Below are positions 9,170 to 19,295 of a stretch of 34,142 nucleotides of DNA, one piece after another. The notes below the pieces were generated by a model. That model was not told where the DNA came from. It was given only the letters and a program-made list of their open reading frames with translations, and searched no databases. Numbering within the stretch: the stretch's first letter is position 1; the number at the start of each line of letters is the position of its first letter. This DNA is from Candidatus Cryptobacteroides equifaecalis (GTDB lineage Bacteria > Bacteroidota > Bacteroidia > Bacteroidales > UBA932). Position numbers and translations under genes: made by a program. The stretch spans positions 1-34,142 of the forward strand of contig JAGHUW010000058.1 of assembly GCA_018064625.1 (NCBI GenBank), in the 5' to 3' direction.

Positions 9170-9214
9170 ACTTTTTATGAAAAAAATGCAAAAAAATTAA
9201 TACAATTATTAAAA

Positions 9215-9892
9215 TTATTTATTAAGTAACTCTGGTCTCAGAAGTTTTGTCCTTTCCATGGCCTGTGCATCCTGCCATTCCCTTATTTTCTTCGGGTCTC
9301 CGCAGAGCAGCACATCGGGAACTCTCCAGCCGTTGAATTCAACCGGCCTCGTGTATACAGGTGGGGAGAGAAGATTGTCCTGGAATGAATCACTCAATGC
9401 TGATGTTTCGTCGGTCAGGGCGCCTGGGATCAATCTTATTATGGAATCTGCAAGCAGGGCTGCGGGAATCTCTCCTCCGCTTACCACGTAGTTGCCAACG
9501 GAAATCTCCCTTGTGATGAGATGCTCCCTGATTCTATGGTCTATCCCTTTGTAATGTCCGCAGAGTATTATGATGTTTTCCAACATAGACAGCTGGTTGG
9601 AAATGCCCTGATCAAGGATCTCACCGTCGGGTGACATATATATCACTTCGTCGTAATCCCTTTCGGCTTTGAGCTTTTCAATCATTCTGAATACGGGCTC
9701 AACCATCATGACCATCCCGGCATCTCCTCCATATGAATAATCGTCGACGTTCTTTCTGGAACCTATGCCGAATTCGCGAAGGTTGTGAATGTGTATTTCA
9801 ACCAGTCCTTTTGCTACCGCCCGGCCCACGATGGAGTGGGAAAGAGGGCTTTCCAGCAGTTCTGGTACAACAGTTAATATGTCAATTCTCAT
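9215..9892 (-). CDS. trmD: tRNA (guanine-N1-)-methyltransferase TrmD
   Basis: [59 protein letters not shown] motifs. Confidence 0.96.
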   Translation of the reverse strand: MRIDILTVVPELLESPLSHSIVGRAVAKGLVEIHIHNLREFGIGSRKNVDDYSYGGDAGMVMMVEPVFRMIEKLKAERDYDEVIYMSPDGEILDQGISNQLSMLENIIILCGHYKGIDHRIREHLITREISVGNYVVSGGEIPAALLADSIIRLIPGALTDETSALSDSFQDNLLSPPVYTRPVEFNGWRVPDVLLCGDPKKIREWQDAQAMERTKLLRPELLNK

Positions 9893-9899
9893 AATATCG

Positions 9900-9907
9900 C
9901 AAATTTA
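9900..9907 (-). promoter_or_regulatory. -7 box (TAAATTTG) of trmD
   Basis: TAnnTTTG on the minus strand, 7 nt before the ATG at 9892. Confidence 0.5.
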
Positions 9908-9919
9908 CGATAATTTTAT

Positions 9920-9927
9920 TATATTTG
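9920..9927 (+). promoter_or_regulatory. -7 box (TATATTTG) of the DUF349 gene
   Basis: TAnnTTTG on the plus strand, 32 nt before ATG 9960. Divergent with the trmD -7 box. Confidence 0.5.
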
Positions 9928-9959
9928 TGTGTTATAACATTATCTAACTCTTAATTAAG

Positions 9960-11687
9960 ATGAGCGAATTGAACATTCCTGAAGAGATCCGTCAGATCTC
10001 GTCAGACGTAGAAGAAAAGGCCCAGGAAGTGGTCGCAGAGACTGTCAATCTTGCAGACAAGACTCTTGCAGAACTTTCGGATTTGTTTCAGAATCTCAAG
10101 GATAGCGCAGACAGCATGGCCCGTTCCAAGGAAGCAGAGTCCATCAAGTCTGCCTTCTACAAACTTCTTCTGAAGTTGAAAGGGGAGAGCGGCAGCGAAA
10201 CAGCAGACGGTGGACAGAATCCTTTCGAGGTGGTCGAGCAGAACTTCAAGGCTATTTATGCCGATTACAAGAAGGAGCGCGCTGAGTTCAACAGGCAGCA
10301 GGAAGCTGTCCGTGAGGAGAATCTGAAGAAAAAACAGACTATAATCGACGAATTGAAGGCTATTGTGGAAGGTCAGGATGACGTGAGCGCCATGTTCCCT
10401 GCTTTCCGCGAACTCCAGAACAGATGGAGGGATGCCGGCCCTGTTCCAGCTACCGCATACAGGGATGTCAATGATACATATCAGTTCTTTGTGGAGAAGT
10501 TCTATGACATGGTCAAGATAAACCGCGATTTGCGTGACCTGGACTTCAAGAAGAACCTCGCAGCCAAGGAGGCTTTCTGTGAGGCTGCGGAAAAACTTGC
10601 AGAAAATGAAAATGTGGTGAATGCCTTCATGGAGCTCCAGAAGCTTCATGAGCAGTGGAAGGAGTTCGGACCTGTTGCAAAGGAGTACAGGGATGACATC
10701 TGGAACCGCTTCAAGGCAGCTACCGCAGTCATAAACAAGAGATATCAGGCTCACTTCGAGGAGATGAAGGGCAAGCAGGAGGAGAATCTTGCTGCCAAGA
10801 CTGCTCTTTGCGAGAAGCTTGAGGAGATAGTCGCAAAGGAGGTCAAGTCTTCAGGCGAATGGAATACCCTTTCAAAGGAGATCGAGGACCTTCAGGCCGA
10901 GTGGAGGAAGATAGGCTTTGCCACAAAGAAGGAGAATCAGAAGATTTATGACCGCTTCCGTGCAGCCTGCGATACCTTCTTCGCCAAGAAGCGCGAGTAC
11001 TACACCGAGTTCAAGGATAATATGAACGAGAACCTCGAGAAGAAGCTTTCGCTCATTGAGCAGGCAGAGGCTCTCAAGCTCAGCACTGATTGGAAAAAGG
11101 CTACAGATCAGTTCATAGCCCTCCAGAAACAGTGGAAGGAGATTGGCGCGGTGCCAAGAAAGAAGTCCGAGGCTCTCTGGAAGAAGTTCCGTGGTGCATG
11201 TGATGAGTTCTTTGCTTCAAGGGACGCCAATGCAGCTCCGGAGAATGACTTCTATGGAAACCTGAAGGCCAAGAAGAAGCTTGTGGAAGAGATTCTTGCA
11301 TTTGCTGTGACCGACGAGAATGCAGCAGAGGCGATGAAAGGCTTTGCAGACCGCTGGCAGGCTATCGGACATGTTCCATTCAAGGAGAAGGACAACATCA
11401 CAAAGGCCTACAGGGATGCAATGAAGGAGAAGTTCCCATCATTCGGTCATAGGACGGGTTCACGTCTCGGAGGAAAGCCAGCCCGCAGCCCTAAGGATCT
11501 CCTGATAGACAGGTATCACGCCCTTCAGCAGGATATCACCACATACGAGAACAATATAGGTTTCTTCTCTGCTTCAAAGAGCAGCGCGCCTCTGATCAAG
11601 CAGATGCAGGAGCGCATAGAGAGTGCAAAGGCTGAACTCAAGGAGCTTGAGGCCAAGATTCGTCAAACTGAGGAGGAAGAGGCATAA
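9960..11687 (+). CDS. DUF349 domain-containing protein with about five repeats
   Basis: Repeated segments: RWRDAGPVPATAYRDVNDTY, QWKEFGPVAKEYRDDIWNRFKAA, EWRKIGFATKKENQKIYDRFRAACDTFF, QWKEIGAVPRKKSEALWKKFRGACDEFF, RWQAIGHVPFKEKDNITKAYRDAM. Confidence 0.9.
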   Translation: MSELNIPEEIRQISSDVEEKAQEVVAETVNLADKTLAELSDLFQNLKDSADSMARSKEAESIKSAFYKLLLKLKGESGSETADGGQNPFEVVEQNFKAIYADYKKERAEFNRQQEAVREENLKKKQTIIDELKAIVEGQDDVSAMFPAFRELQNRWRDAGPVPATAYRDVNDTYQFFVEKFYDMVKINRDLRDLDFKKNLAAKEAFCEAAEKLAENENVVNAFMELQKLHEQWKEFGPVAKEYRDDIWNRFKAATAVINKRYQAHFEEMKGKQEENLAAKTALCEKLEEIVAKEVKSSGEWNTLSKEIEDLQAEWRKIGFATKKENQKIYDRFRAACDTFFAKKREYYTEFKDNMNENLEKKLSLIEQAEALKLSTDWKKATDQFIALQKQWKEIGAVPRKKSEALWKKFRGACDEFFASRDANAAPENDFYGNLKAKKKLVEEILAFAVTDENAAEAMKGFADRWQAIGHVPFKEKDNITKAYRDAMKEKFPSFGHRTGSRLGGKPARSPKDLLIDRYHALQQDITTYENNIGFFSASKSSAPLIKQMQERIESAKAELKELEAKIRQTEEEEA

Positions 11688-13525
11688 TGGATAAGAATTC
11701 GATTACCGGTTTCATTCTCATTGCCGCAATCCTTTTCGGATTTACATTCTTCCAGCAGAGACAGTCCAGGAAGATCATGGAGGAGCAGGCTGCGATAGCT
11801 GACTCACTTGCCATGCTTAGCCCTGCGGACACATCATCTTATGCCGTTGCGGAACCTGTAGACAGTCAGAATGTTGCTGCAGCTCAGGCTATATTCAAGG
11901 ATGCTTGTCTTGATTCTGCGTACAGGGCAGAATCACATATAATAAGCATTGAGAATGATAAGCTCAGACTTGAGATTGACACCAAGGGTGCTCAGCCTCA
12001 TTCAGCATGGGTGAAGGGTTACTTCAACCATGATGGCAGCGACCTCTACCTTTTCAAGGGTGATGGCTTCGAATACAATATAAATGTATATACCGGAGAG
12101 TACATCTCTACGAAAGACTTTAACTTCGAGGTCGCATATCTTGATGGAAAGACAGCTGTACTCAGACTTCCTTTCTCAAATGGAGCATACATAGAGCAGA
12201 GGTACGAACTCCAGGACGGTGCATACAACGTTGCAAACAAGCTTTCTTTCGTTGGTATGGGTTCTGTCATCCCAAGGAACGTGAACGCATTTGACGTCGA
12301 CTTCAACATGACGGTTCCGAGGATGGAGAAGGGATATAAGAATGAATCCCAGTATTCAAAGCTTGACTATTATTTTGATGGAGACAAGAAGCCTTCTGAG
12401 ATCGGAAGGGGACGCAGCGGCTCCAAGCGCATAGACTCGAAGCTCAGCTGGTTTGCATTCCAGCAGCAGTTCTTCTCTGCTATCGTGGAAGCTCCGGACT
12501 CATTTGCTTCGGGTGAACTTGCTGTGAACTTCCTGTCACAGGATGACCCTGAGCACAATCTCATGGATTGTTCAGCTAAGATGAGGATGGATTTCAAGGG
12601 TGGAGAGAAAGTGGAGGTTCCTTTCAACTTCTATTTCGGTCCAAACCATTTTCAGACACTCAAGGCATACGACAAGAAGTATGAGAAGATAATCCCTCTT
12701 GGTGGCTGGCTTGTTGGCTGGTTCACAAGGTATGTGATCATTCCTCTGTTCAACTTCCTGCACCGTTTCATTGACAACTTCGGTATCATCATCCTTCTTA
12801 TGACACTCGTCATCAAGATTGTGGTCATGCCGTTCACGAACAAGTCCTTCATCTCCTCGGCAAGGATGGCGGCTCTAAGGCCGGAGATTGAGAAGATCAA
12901 TGCAAAGTATCCTAAGCCGGATGATGCTATGAAGAAGCAGCAGGCAACGATGAACCTGTATAAACGGGCCGGGGTAAGCCCTATGGGTGGATGTCTTCCT
13001 ACATTGTTCACATTCCCTATACTTTGGGCGATGTTCCGCTTCTTCCCTGCTTCCATAGAGTTGAGACAGCAGTCATTCCTGTGGTGTCATGACCTTTCAG
13101 CATACGATTCCATACTTGACTACGGCATGCGCATCCCGATTCTTGGCGACCACCTTTCTCTCTTCGCCCTGCTCATGGCTGTGACCATGTGGCTGTATTC
13201 GAAGATGACCATGGCCGGCCAGCCTACTGCGAATGACCCTAATGCAGCATCTATGAGGTTCATGTCAATGTGGATGATGCCTATCATGATGTTCTTCATC
13301 TGCAACAACCTCTCGGCTGCATTGAGCTACTACTACCTTCTTTCACAGTTGTTCAGTATCGCTCAGAATTTCATCATCAAGAAATTCTTTGTCAATCCGG
13401 ATGAGATTCTGGCCAAGGTGAGAGCTTCCGAGGGCAAGCCTATGCCTAAGAGCAAATGGCAGCTCAGATTGGAAGAGGCTCAGAAAATACAGGAGGCTCA
13501 ACGCAAACAGCAAGGCCGTAGATAA
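11687..13525 (+). CDS. yidC: Membrane protein insertase YidC
   Basis: N-terminal TM, periplasmic domain, 'FLHRFIDNFGIIILLMTLVIKIVVMPFTNKSFISSARMAALRPEIEKINAKY' and 'NLYKRAGVSPMGGCLPTLFTFPILWAMFRFFP'. Confidence 0.96.
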   Translation: MDKNSITGFILIAAILFGFTFFQQRQSRKIMEEQAAIADSLAMLSPADTSSYAVAEPVDSQNVAAAQAIFKDACLDSAYRAESHIISIENDKLRLEIDTKGAQPHSAWVKGYFNHDGSDLYLFKGDGFEYNINVYTGEYISTKDFNFEVAYLDGKTAVLRLPFSNGAYIEQRYELQDGAYNVANKLSFVGMGSVIPRNVNAFDVDFNMTVPRMEKGYKNESQYSKLDYYFDGDKKPSEIGRGRSGSKRIDSKLSWFAFQQQFFSAIVEAPDSFASGELAVNFLSQDDPEHNLMDCSAKMRMDFKGGEKVEVPFNFYFGPNHFQTLKAYDKKYEKIIPLGGWLVGWFTRYVIIPLFNFLHRFIDNFGIIILLMTLVIKIVVMPFTNKSFISSARMAALRPEIEKINAKYPKPDDAMKKQQATMNLYKRAGVSPMGGCLPTLFTFPILWAMFRFFPASIELRQQSFLWCHDLSAYDSILDYGMRIPILGDHLSLFALLMAVTMWLYSKMTMAGQPTANDPNAASMRFMSMWMMPIMMFFICNNLSAALSYYYLLSQLFSIAQNFIIKKFFVNPDEILAKVRASEGKPMPKSKWQLRLEEAQKIQEAQRKQQGRR

Positions 13526-13528
13526 AAG

Positions 13529-14188
13529 ATGATATCAGAAAGTATCAAAGCTATATTGAAGAGACTGCCATCCGATGTCAAATTGGTGGCAGTCTCGAAG
13601 TATCACCCCGAAGAGGCCATAATGGAAGCTTACGGATGCGGGCAGAGATGCTTTGCTGAATCCAGGCCACAGGAGTTCCAGAAGAAGTATCAGGATCTTC
13701 ATCTGGATGGTGTGGAATGGCATTTCATCGGCCATCTGCAGACAAACAAACTTAAGATGGTCCTTCCTTACGCGGACCTCGTGCAATCTGTGGATTCATT
13801 GCATCTTCTTCAGGAAATAGACAAGTGGGGGAGAACGAACGGCAAGACCATCAAGGTTCTTCTCGAGATGCATGTGGCTGCCGAGGAGACCAAGCAGGGA
13901 TTCACTGAGGAGGAGCTGCTTGATATTCTGTTCAATGCAGAAAAATATAAGAATATAGAATTCTGCGGACTTATGGGTATGGCTACAAATACAGACAACG
14001 AGGAGGATATCCGTGCTGATTTCTCCAGGATAAGTCATTGGTTCTCATACCTGAAAGACCTGTTTCCTGAACTCGTCAGTTTCCGGGAGCTTTCCATAGG
14101 AATGTCCGGTGACTGGCCCATAGCATTGGAATACGGTGCCACTATGGTTAGGGTGGGTACTTCGATATTCGGTGAACGACAGTATTGA
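13529..14188 (+). CDS. YggS/ProY-family PLP-binding protein (pyridoxal phosphate homeostasis)
   Basis: 'VKLVAVSKYHPEEAI', 'FAESRPQEFQKKY', 'EWHFIGHLQTNKLK', 'LSIGMSGDWPIALEYGATMVRVGTSIFG'. Confidence 0.93.
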   Translation: MISESIKAILKRLPSDVKLVAVSKYHPEEAIMEAYGCGQRCFAESRPQEFQKKYQDLHLDGVEWHFIGHLQTNKLKMVLPYADLVQSVDSLHLLQEIDKWGRTNGKTIKVLLEMHVAAEETKQGFTEEELLDILFNAEKYKNIEFCGLMGMATNTDNEEDIRADFSRISHWFSYLKDLFPELVSFRELSIGMSGDWPIALEYGATMVRVGTSIFGERQY

Positions 14189-14210
14189 TTATTTAATATA
14201 TATTGAATTA

Positions 14211-16142
14211 ATGAAGCATTTTTCATTACCGAAGGAGGGGGGACTCCTTGAGTATAAAGTTCCTAAGGGTATACTTCACAGTTATGAGAAGATCTATACT
14301 GAGATCAGGGATCTGTCTGAGACTGCATGTGCGGATGTTGCTGAAGTCATCATCAACGCCATCAACGATTTTGACTGTGACAGGGAGGGTCGCAAGTTCA
14401 AACTCGGACTCACCACGGGAAGAACACCGCTTTCTCTTTACAAAATTCTGGTAAATGCATACGAATCGGGTAAAGTGTCTTTCAAGAATGTCGAAGCCTT
14501 TACCATTGATGAGTATTATCCTATAGCAAAGACTGAGCCTCAAAGCCGTAACTATCGCTTGCACAAGGAGTTTATTGACAAGGTTGATTTTGAAATTGAT
14601 GCTTTCCACGTTCCGGACAGTACTGCGTCCACCTCTGAAGTGTCAGAAACAAATGCGGCCTTCGACAAGATTGCCAGCAATCTTGACCTGCTGGTGATAG
14701 GAATGGGTGAGAATGGCCAGGTTGGCTTCAACGAGGCTGGAACCACTCTCCATAGCCGTACACGTACAGTTCTCATGTCTTATAATTCAAGGAAAAGGCA
14801 GAGCGAGAATTTCGCAGGCTCGATCGAGGATACTCCTACCATGGCACTCACCATGGGACTTGGCACCATGATGAGTGCCAAACAGGTAATTCTCATGGCT
14901 TTTGGTGAAAATAAGGCTAAGGTTGTAAAGAATATTGTAGAGGGCGAGGTCAGCACATCATGCCCGGCATCCATGTTCCAGAACCATAATAACGTGAGCC
15001 TGTATGTGGATGAAACCGCAGCGGAAAATCTTACCCGTGTGGTCGCTCCATGGTGTGTGGGTAGTTGCGACTGGACACCCAAGTTCCGTCGCAAGGCTGT
15101 CGTATGGCTGTGCCAGAAGGTTGGTAAGCCAATTCTCAAGCTTGATAATCAGGATTATCTTGATAATGGCCTCGGAGAGCTTATCCATTTCTACGGTCCT
15201 TACCAGAAGATCAACATCGAGGTGTTCAACGACCTTCAGCATACCATCACCGGCTGGCCGGGAGGAAAGCCGAATGCAGACGATTCCACTCGTCCAGTAA
15301 GTTCCAACCCATATCCTAAGAAGGTTTTGATTTTCTCACCACATCCTGATGATGATGTCATCTCGATGGGCGGTACTTTCATACGCCTTGTCCATCAGGG
15401 ACATGACGTGCATGTGGCATACGAAACATCCGGAAATATAGCAGTTCACGATGACGTCGTCATCCAGCACATGGATGCGGCCTACGAGCTTGGCCTCGGA
15501 GACAGGCGCAAGGAAGTGGCCGATCTTGTTGCCGGAAAGATGAGGGGAGCGGCTGAACCTGCGGAGCTTCTTAAGATCAAAGGCGCAATACGTCGTTCAG
15601 AGGCGAAGGGGGCGGTTCGTAGCTTCGGGCTGAAGGAAGAGAACGTACATTTCCTCAATCTACCTTTCTATGAGTCTGGTGCAACAGTGAAACTTCCTCG
15701 TACCCAGGCAGATGTTGATATCATCAAGAAGCTTATGAACGAGATCCAGCCGGATCAGATATATATGGCGGGAGACCTTGCAGACCCTCACGGAACCCAT
15801 CGCGTCTGCACGGAAGCTGCACTTGAAGCACTTGAGCAGTTGCGCGAAGAGGGGCAGCCATGGGTGGAGAATACTCACGTATGGCTTTACCGCGGAGCCT
15901 GGATGGAATGGGAACTCGGACGTGTTGACATGGCAGTTCCTCTCAGTCCTGATGAGGTTGTTGAGAAACGCTATGCGATTTACCACCATCTTTCACAGAA
16001 GGATATAGTTCCTTTCCCTGGAGATGACCCACGCGAGTTCTGGCAGCGTGCGGAAGACCGTACCCAGAACACCGCAAGGCTTTATGATCAGCTTGGAATG
16101 GCTGAATATCAGGCTATTGAGGTATTCCTCAGGCTTTTCTAA
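14211..16142 (+). CDS. Fusion protein: NagB-like sugar-6-phosphate isomerase/deaminase domain + PIG-L family deacetylase domain
   Basis: N-terminal LTTGRTPLSLYK, FTIDEYYPI, IGMGENGQVGFNEAG. C-terminal 'VLIFSPHPDDDVISMGGT' (HPDDD) and 'DPHGTHRVC'. ATG 14211 preferred. Confidence 0.88.
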   Translation: MKHFSLPKEGGLLEYKVPKGILHSYEKIYTEIRDLSETACADVAEVIINAINDFDCDREGRKFKLGLTTGRTPLSLYKILVNAYESGKVSFKNVEAFTIDEYYPIAKTEPQSRNYRLHKEFIDKVDFEIDAFHVPDSTASTSEVSETNAAFDKIASNLDLLVIGMGENGQVGFNEAGTTLHSRTRTVLMSYNSRKRQSENFAGSIEDTPTMALTMGLGTMMSAKQVILMAFGENKAKVVKNIVEGEVSTSCPASMFQNHNNVSLYVDETAAENLTRVVAPWCVGSCDWTPKFRRKAVVWLCQKVGKPILKLDNQDYLDNGLGELIHFYGPYQKINIEVFNDLQHTITGWPGGKPNADDSTRPVSSNPYPKKVLIFSPHPDDDVISMGGTFIRLVHQGHDVHVAYETSGNIAVHDDVVIQHMDAAYELGLGDRRKEVADLVAGKMRGAAEPAELLKIKGAIRRSEAKGAVRSFGLKEENVHFLNLPFYESGATVKLPRTQADVDIIKKLMNEIQPDQIYMAGDLADPHGTHRVCTEAALEALEQLREEGQPWVENTHVWLYRGAWMEWELGRVDMAVPLSPDEVVEKRYAIYHHLSQKDIVPFPGDDPREFWQRAEDRTQNTARLYDQLGMAEYQAIEVFLRLF

Positions 16143-17250
16143 GCTCTTCCACCATCGCCTTTGCGACTTCGAAAGATGCGCCGCTGCCACCCAGGCTGCG
16201 GCGTATTTCTTTATAGTCGTCAAGCATTGTCTGCCTGTAGGCCCTGTCATCGCAGAGTCGCTTTACCTCTTCGGTTACGGCATCTGCGTTGAAATCATCC
16301 TGTATGAGCTCGCGGAAAGCAGCCTTGTCTATGCAGAGGTTGCCCAGAGATATGTATTTTATGTGATCGAGCACCCTGAGGATGTATTTTCCCGCGAAGT
16401 ACGTAGCCTTGGATGTGCTCCAGCAAACCACCTGGGGCGTTCCTATCAGAGCCGCTTCAAGCGATGCTGTTCCGGAATTGATGATTGCAGCGTCCGCATA
16501 CTTAAGGATGCCGTATGTGCAGTTGAAGATGAGTGAAACGTTTTTACGTCCTTGAATATAAGGTAGATAGTCTTCTTCGGTTCTTGATGGCGCACCGGCT
16601 ACAACCACATTGCACCCAAGTCTGTCCGCCACTTCCATGCACACAGGCATCATCCTGTTTATCTCAGACTTGCGCGATCCCGGGAGCACGGCAATGTAAG
16701 CTTTGTCTAAAGGTCTCCTGTACTCATGGGAATCTACGGCGTCAATGAGGGGATTGCCCTTGTAGATGAACGGTATGCCTTTCTGGGTGAAATAAGGTAT
16801 CTCGAATGGAAAGACGATGAACAGTCTGTCTACGTATTTTTTCAATTGCCTGTTCCTTCCTTCCCTGGATGCCCAGGTCTTGGGGGCTATGTAGTAGAAA
16901 ACCTTGATTCCGTTCTCGTGGCAGAACCTGGCTATCTTCATGTTGAATCCCGGGTAGTCCACAAGGATCACAACGTCCGGGGATGATTCAATGATATCTT
17001 CCTTGCAGGATTCCAGATTCCCGAGAAGCTTGCCGGCTTTTGCGAGTACCTCGGTCAAACCCATGACCGCTCCTTCCTTGTAATGATGGACGAGCATCTG
17101 GTACGAGTCTGTATCCGGGCAGGCTGCAAGCATCATGTCGCCACCCCAGAAACGGATGCGGGCCTCAGGGTCCTCCCTGAACAGCCCCCGCATCAGGTTA
17201 GAGGCATGGAGATCTCCGGATGCCTCTCCTGCGATTATATAGTATCTCAT
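16129..17250 (-). CDS. lpxB: Lipid-A-disaccharide synthase
   Basis: MRYYIIAGEASGDLHASNLMRGL, 'GAVMGLTEVL', 'VDYPGFNMKIARF', 'YYIAPKTWASREGR', 'LPGSRKSEI', 'NSGTASLEAALIGTPQVV'. Confidence 0.96.
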   Translation of the reverse strand: MRYYIIAGEASGDLHASNLMRGLFREDPEARIRFWGGDMMLAACPDTDSYQMLVHHYKEGAVMGLTEVLAKAGKLLGNLESCKEDIIESSPDVVILVDYPGFNMKIARFCHENGIKVFYYIAPKTWASREGRNRQLKKYVDRLFIVFPFEIPYFTQKGIPFIYKGNPLIDAVDSHEYRRPLDKAYIAVLPGSRKSEINRMMPVCMEVADRLGCNVVVAGAPSRTEEDYLPYIQGRKNVSLIFNCTYGILKYADAAIINSGTASLEAALIGTPQVVCWSTSKATYFAGKYILRVLDHIKYISLGNLCIDKAAFRELIQDDFNADAVTEEVKRLCDDRAYRQTMLDDYKEIRRSLGGSGASFEVAKAMVEELRKA

Positions 17251-18092
17251 TTGAAGTTCTTGTTTATTTCAAGTGATTCAAGCCTCTTATACTCACGCAT
17301 ATCAGTCATATTGATATTGTGGGGTACAATGGTAATCCAACCATTTGCAAGATTGCGATGATCGCTCTTCTCCGTATTGTTGGCATTCTCTACAACATGA
17401 CCGGTCATCATGTAAATGCTTTCACCTTCCTCTATCTCCGGGATGAAACGTATTCCGTTGTCTATAGGCTGAAGCCCGATCTTGTTGAAGATATCGTAGT
17501 CATAGGGTTCGTATTCGTCTTCCCAGTGAACGGTACCCTGATGGCAGAGTTTCACGCCTTTGACATCCTCCACCTTGATTGCTGGGAAATTGATGTTGTA
17601 GAATACCCCGAACGATTTCGATGGGGATGACATGATTTTCTCGAAAATTGCCGGAAAATATTTCCTGACTACGCTGAAATCTGCTTTACGTCTGAAATCG
17701 TCAAGAGAGAGGGCGAAAGAGGGGATTCCTGCAAGGGCACCCTCCTGCGCTCCGCCTATGGTTGCCGAGTATAGCATCGCGGATGCGGCGTTGGACCCAT
17801 GGTTGATGCCACTTATCACGACGTCTGGCTTGGAGTCAAGGAATATGTTATCTATTCCGTACTTGACGCAGGCCGATGGAGTGCTGTCCACATACCACCA
17901 TCTTTCTCCGGAGTTCTCTCGTATTTTCTTGACAGCGATGGGCTTGTATCCAAGGTCAACCGCCATGCTTGTTCCTGACTGGTGGTATTTTGGTGCTATC
18001 ACCGTAAGTTCTCCGTAGGGTCTCATGATTTCCACAAGCTCTGAGATGCCCTGTGCGGTATATGAATCGTCGTTGGTTATCAGTATCCTCAT
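17247..18092 (-). CDS. surE: 5'/3'-nucleotidase SurE
   Basis: MRILITNDDSYTAQGI, 'VIAPKYHQSGTSMAV', 'PDVVISGINHGSN', 'LYSATIGGAQEGALAGIPSFALSL'. Confidence 0.95.
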   Translation of the reverse strand: MRILITNDDSYTAQGISELVEIMRPYGELTVIAPKYHQSGTSMAVDLGYKPIAVKKIRENSGERWWYVDSTPSACVKYGIDNIFLDSKPDVVISGINHGSNAASAMLYSATIGGAQEGALAGIPSFALSLDDFRRKADFSVVRKYFPAIFEKIMSSPSKSFGVFYNINFPAIKVEDVKGVKLCHQGTVHWEDEYEPYDYDIFNKIGLQPIDNGIRFIPEIEEGESIYMMTGHVVENANNTEKSDHRNLANGWITIVPHNINMTDMREYKRLESLEINKNFK

Positions 18093-18116
18093 GTTCTAAA
18101 TTTTATACAAATATAA

Positions 18117-18147
18117 TTGATTTTCATCGTTATTTTAATTAAATTTG
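18117..18147 (+). promoter_or_regulatory. Bacteroidetes-type promoter (TTG-N20-TAAATTTG) of gap
   Basis: -33 TTG 18117-18119 and -7 TAAATTTG 18140-18147, about 55-60 nt of 5' leader before ATG 18209. Confidence 0.6.
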
Positions 18148-18175
18148 CGTGCCCAAAAGAAAAGGGTCTGTTTGA

Positions 18176-19207
<1,032 letters not shown>

Positions 19208-19234
19208 TTTTAAGCTGAATCAAAGATATCTTAA

Positions 19235-19256
19235 GGGATGGCAGTTTTGCCATCCC
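19235..19256 (+). terminator. Intrinsic terminator of gap
   Basis: GGGATGGCA-GTTT-TGCCATCCC followed by TGTTTTTTTATT. Confidence 0.92.
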
Positions 19257-19275
19257 TGTTTTTTTATTAAATTTG
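19246..19275 (+). promoter_or_regulatory. Promoter (TTTG-N18-TAAATTTG) of the hydrolase gene, overlapping the gap terminator
   Basis: -33 TTTG 19246-19249 lies in the terminator loop/stem; -7 TAAATTTG 19268-19275; ATG 19296. Confidence 0.5.
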
Positions 19276-19295
19276 ACCGGAAAACTTTTATCATC

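Noticed and set aside
10002-10754. 250-aa minus-strand ORF opposite the DUF349 gene
   Set aside because: Antisense image of a charged coiled-coil gene, giving an artificial Leu/Cys-rich sequence.
10400-11440. Repeated similar segments that could suggest a DNA repeat array
   Set aside because: The similarity is at protein level (tandem DUF349 repeats), with diverged DNA. Not CRISPR or tandem DNA repeats.
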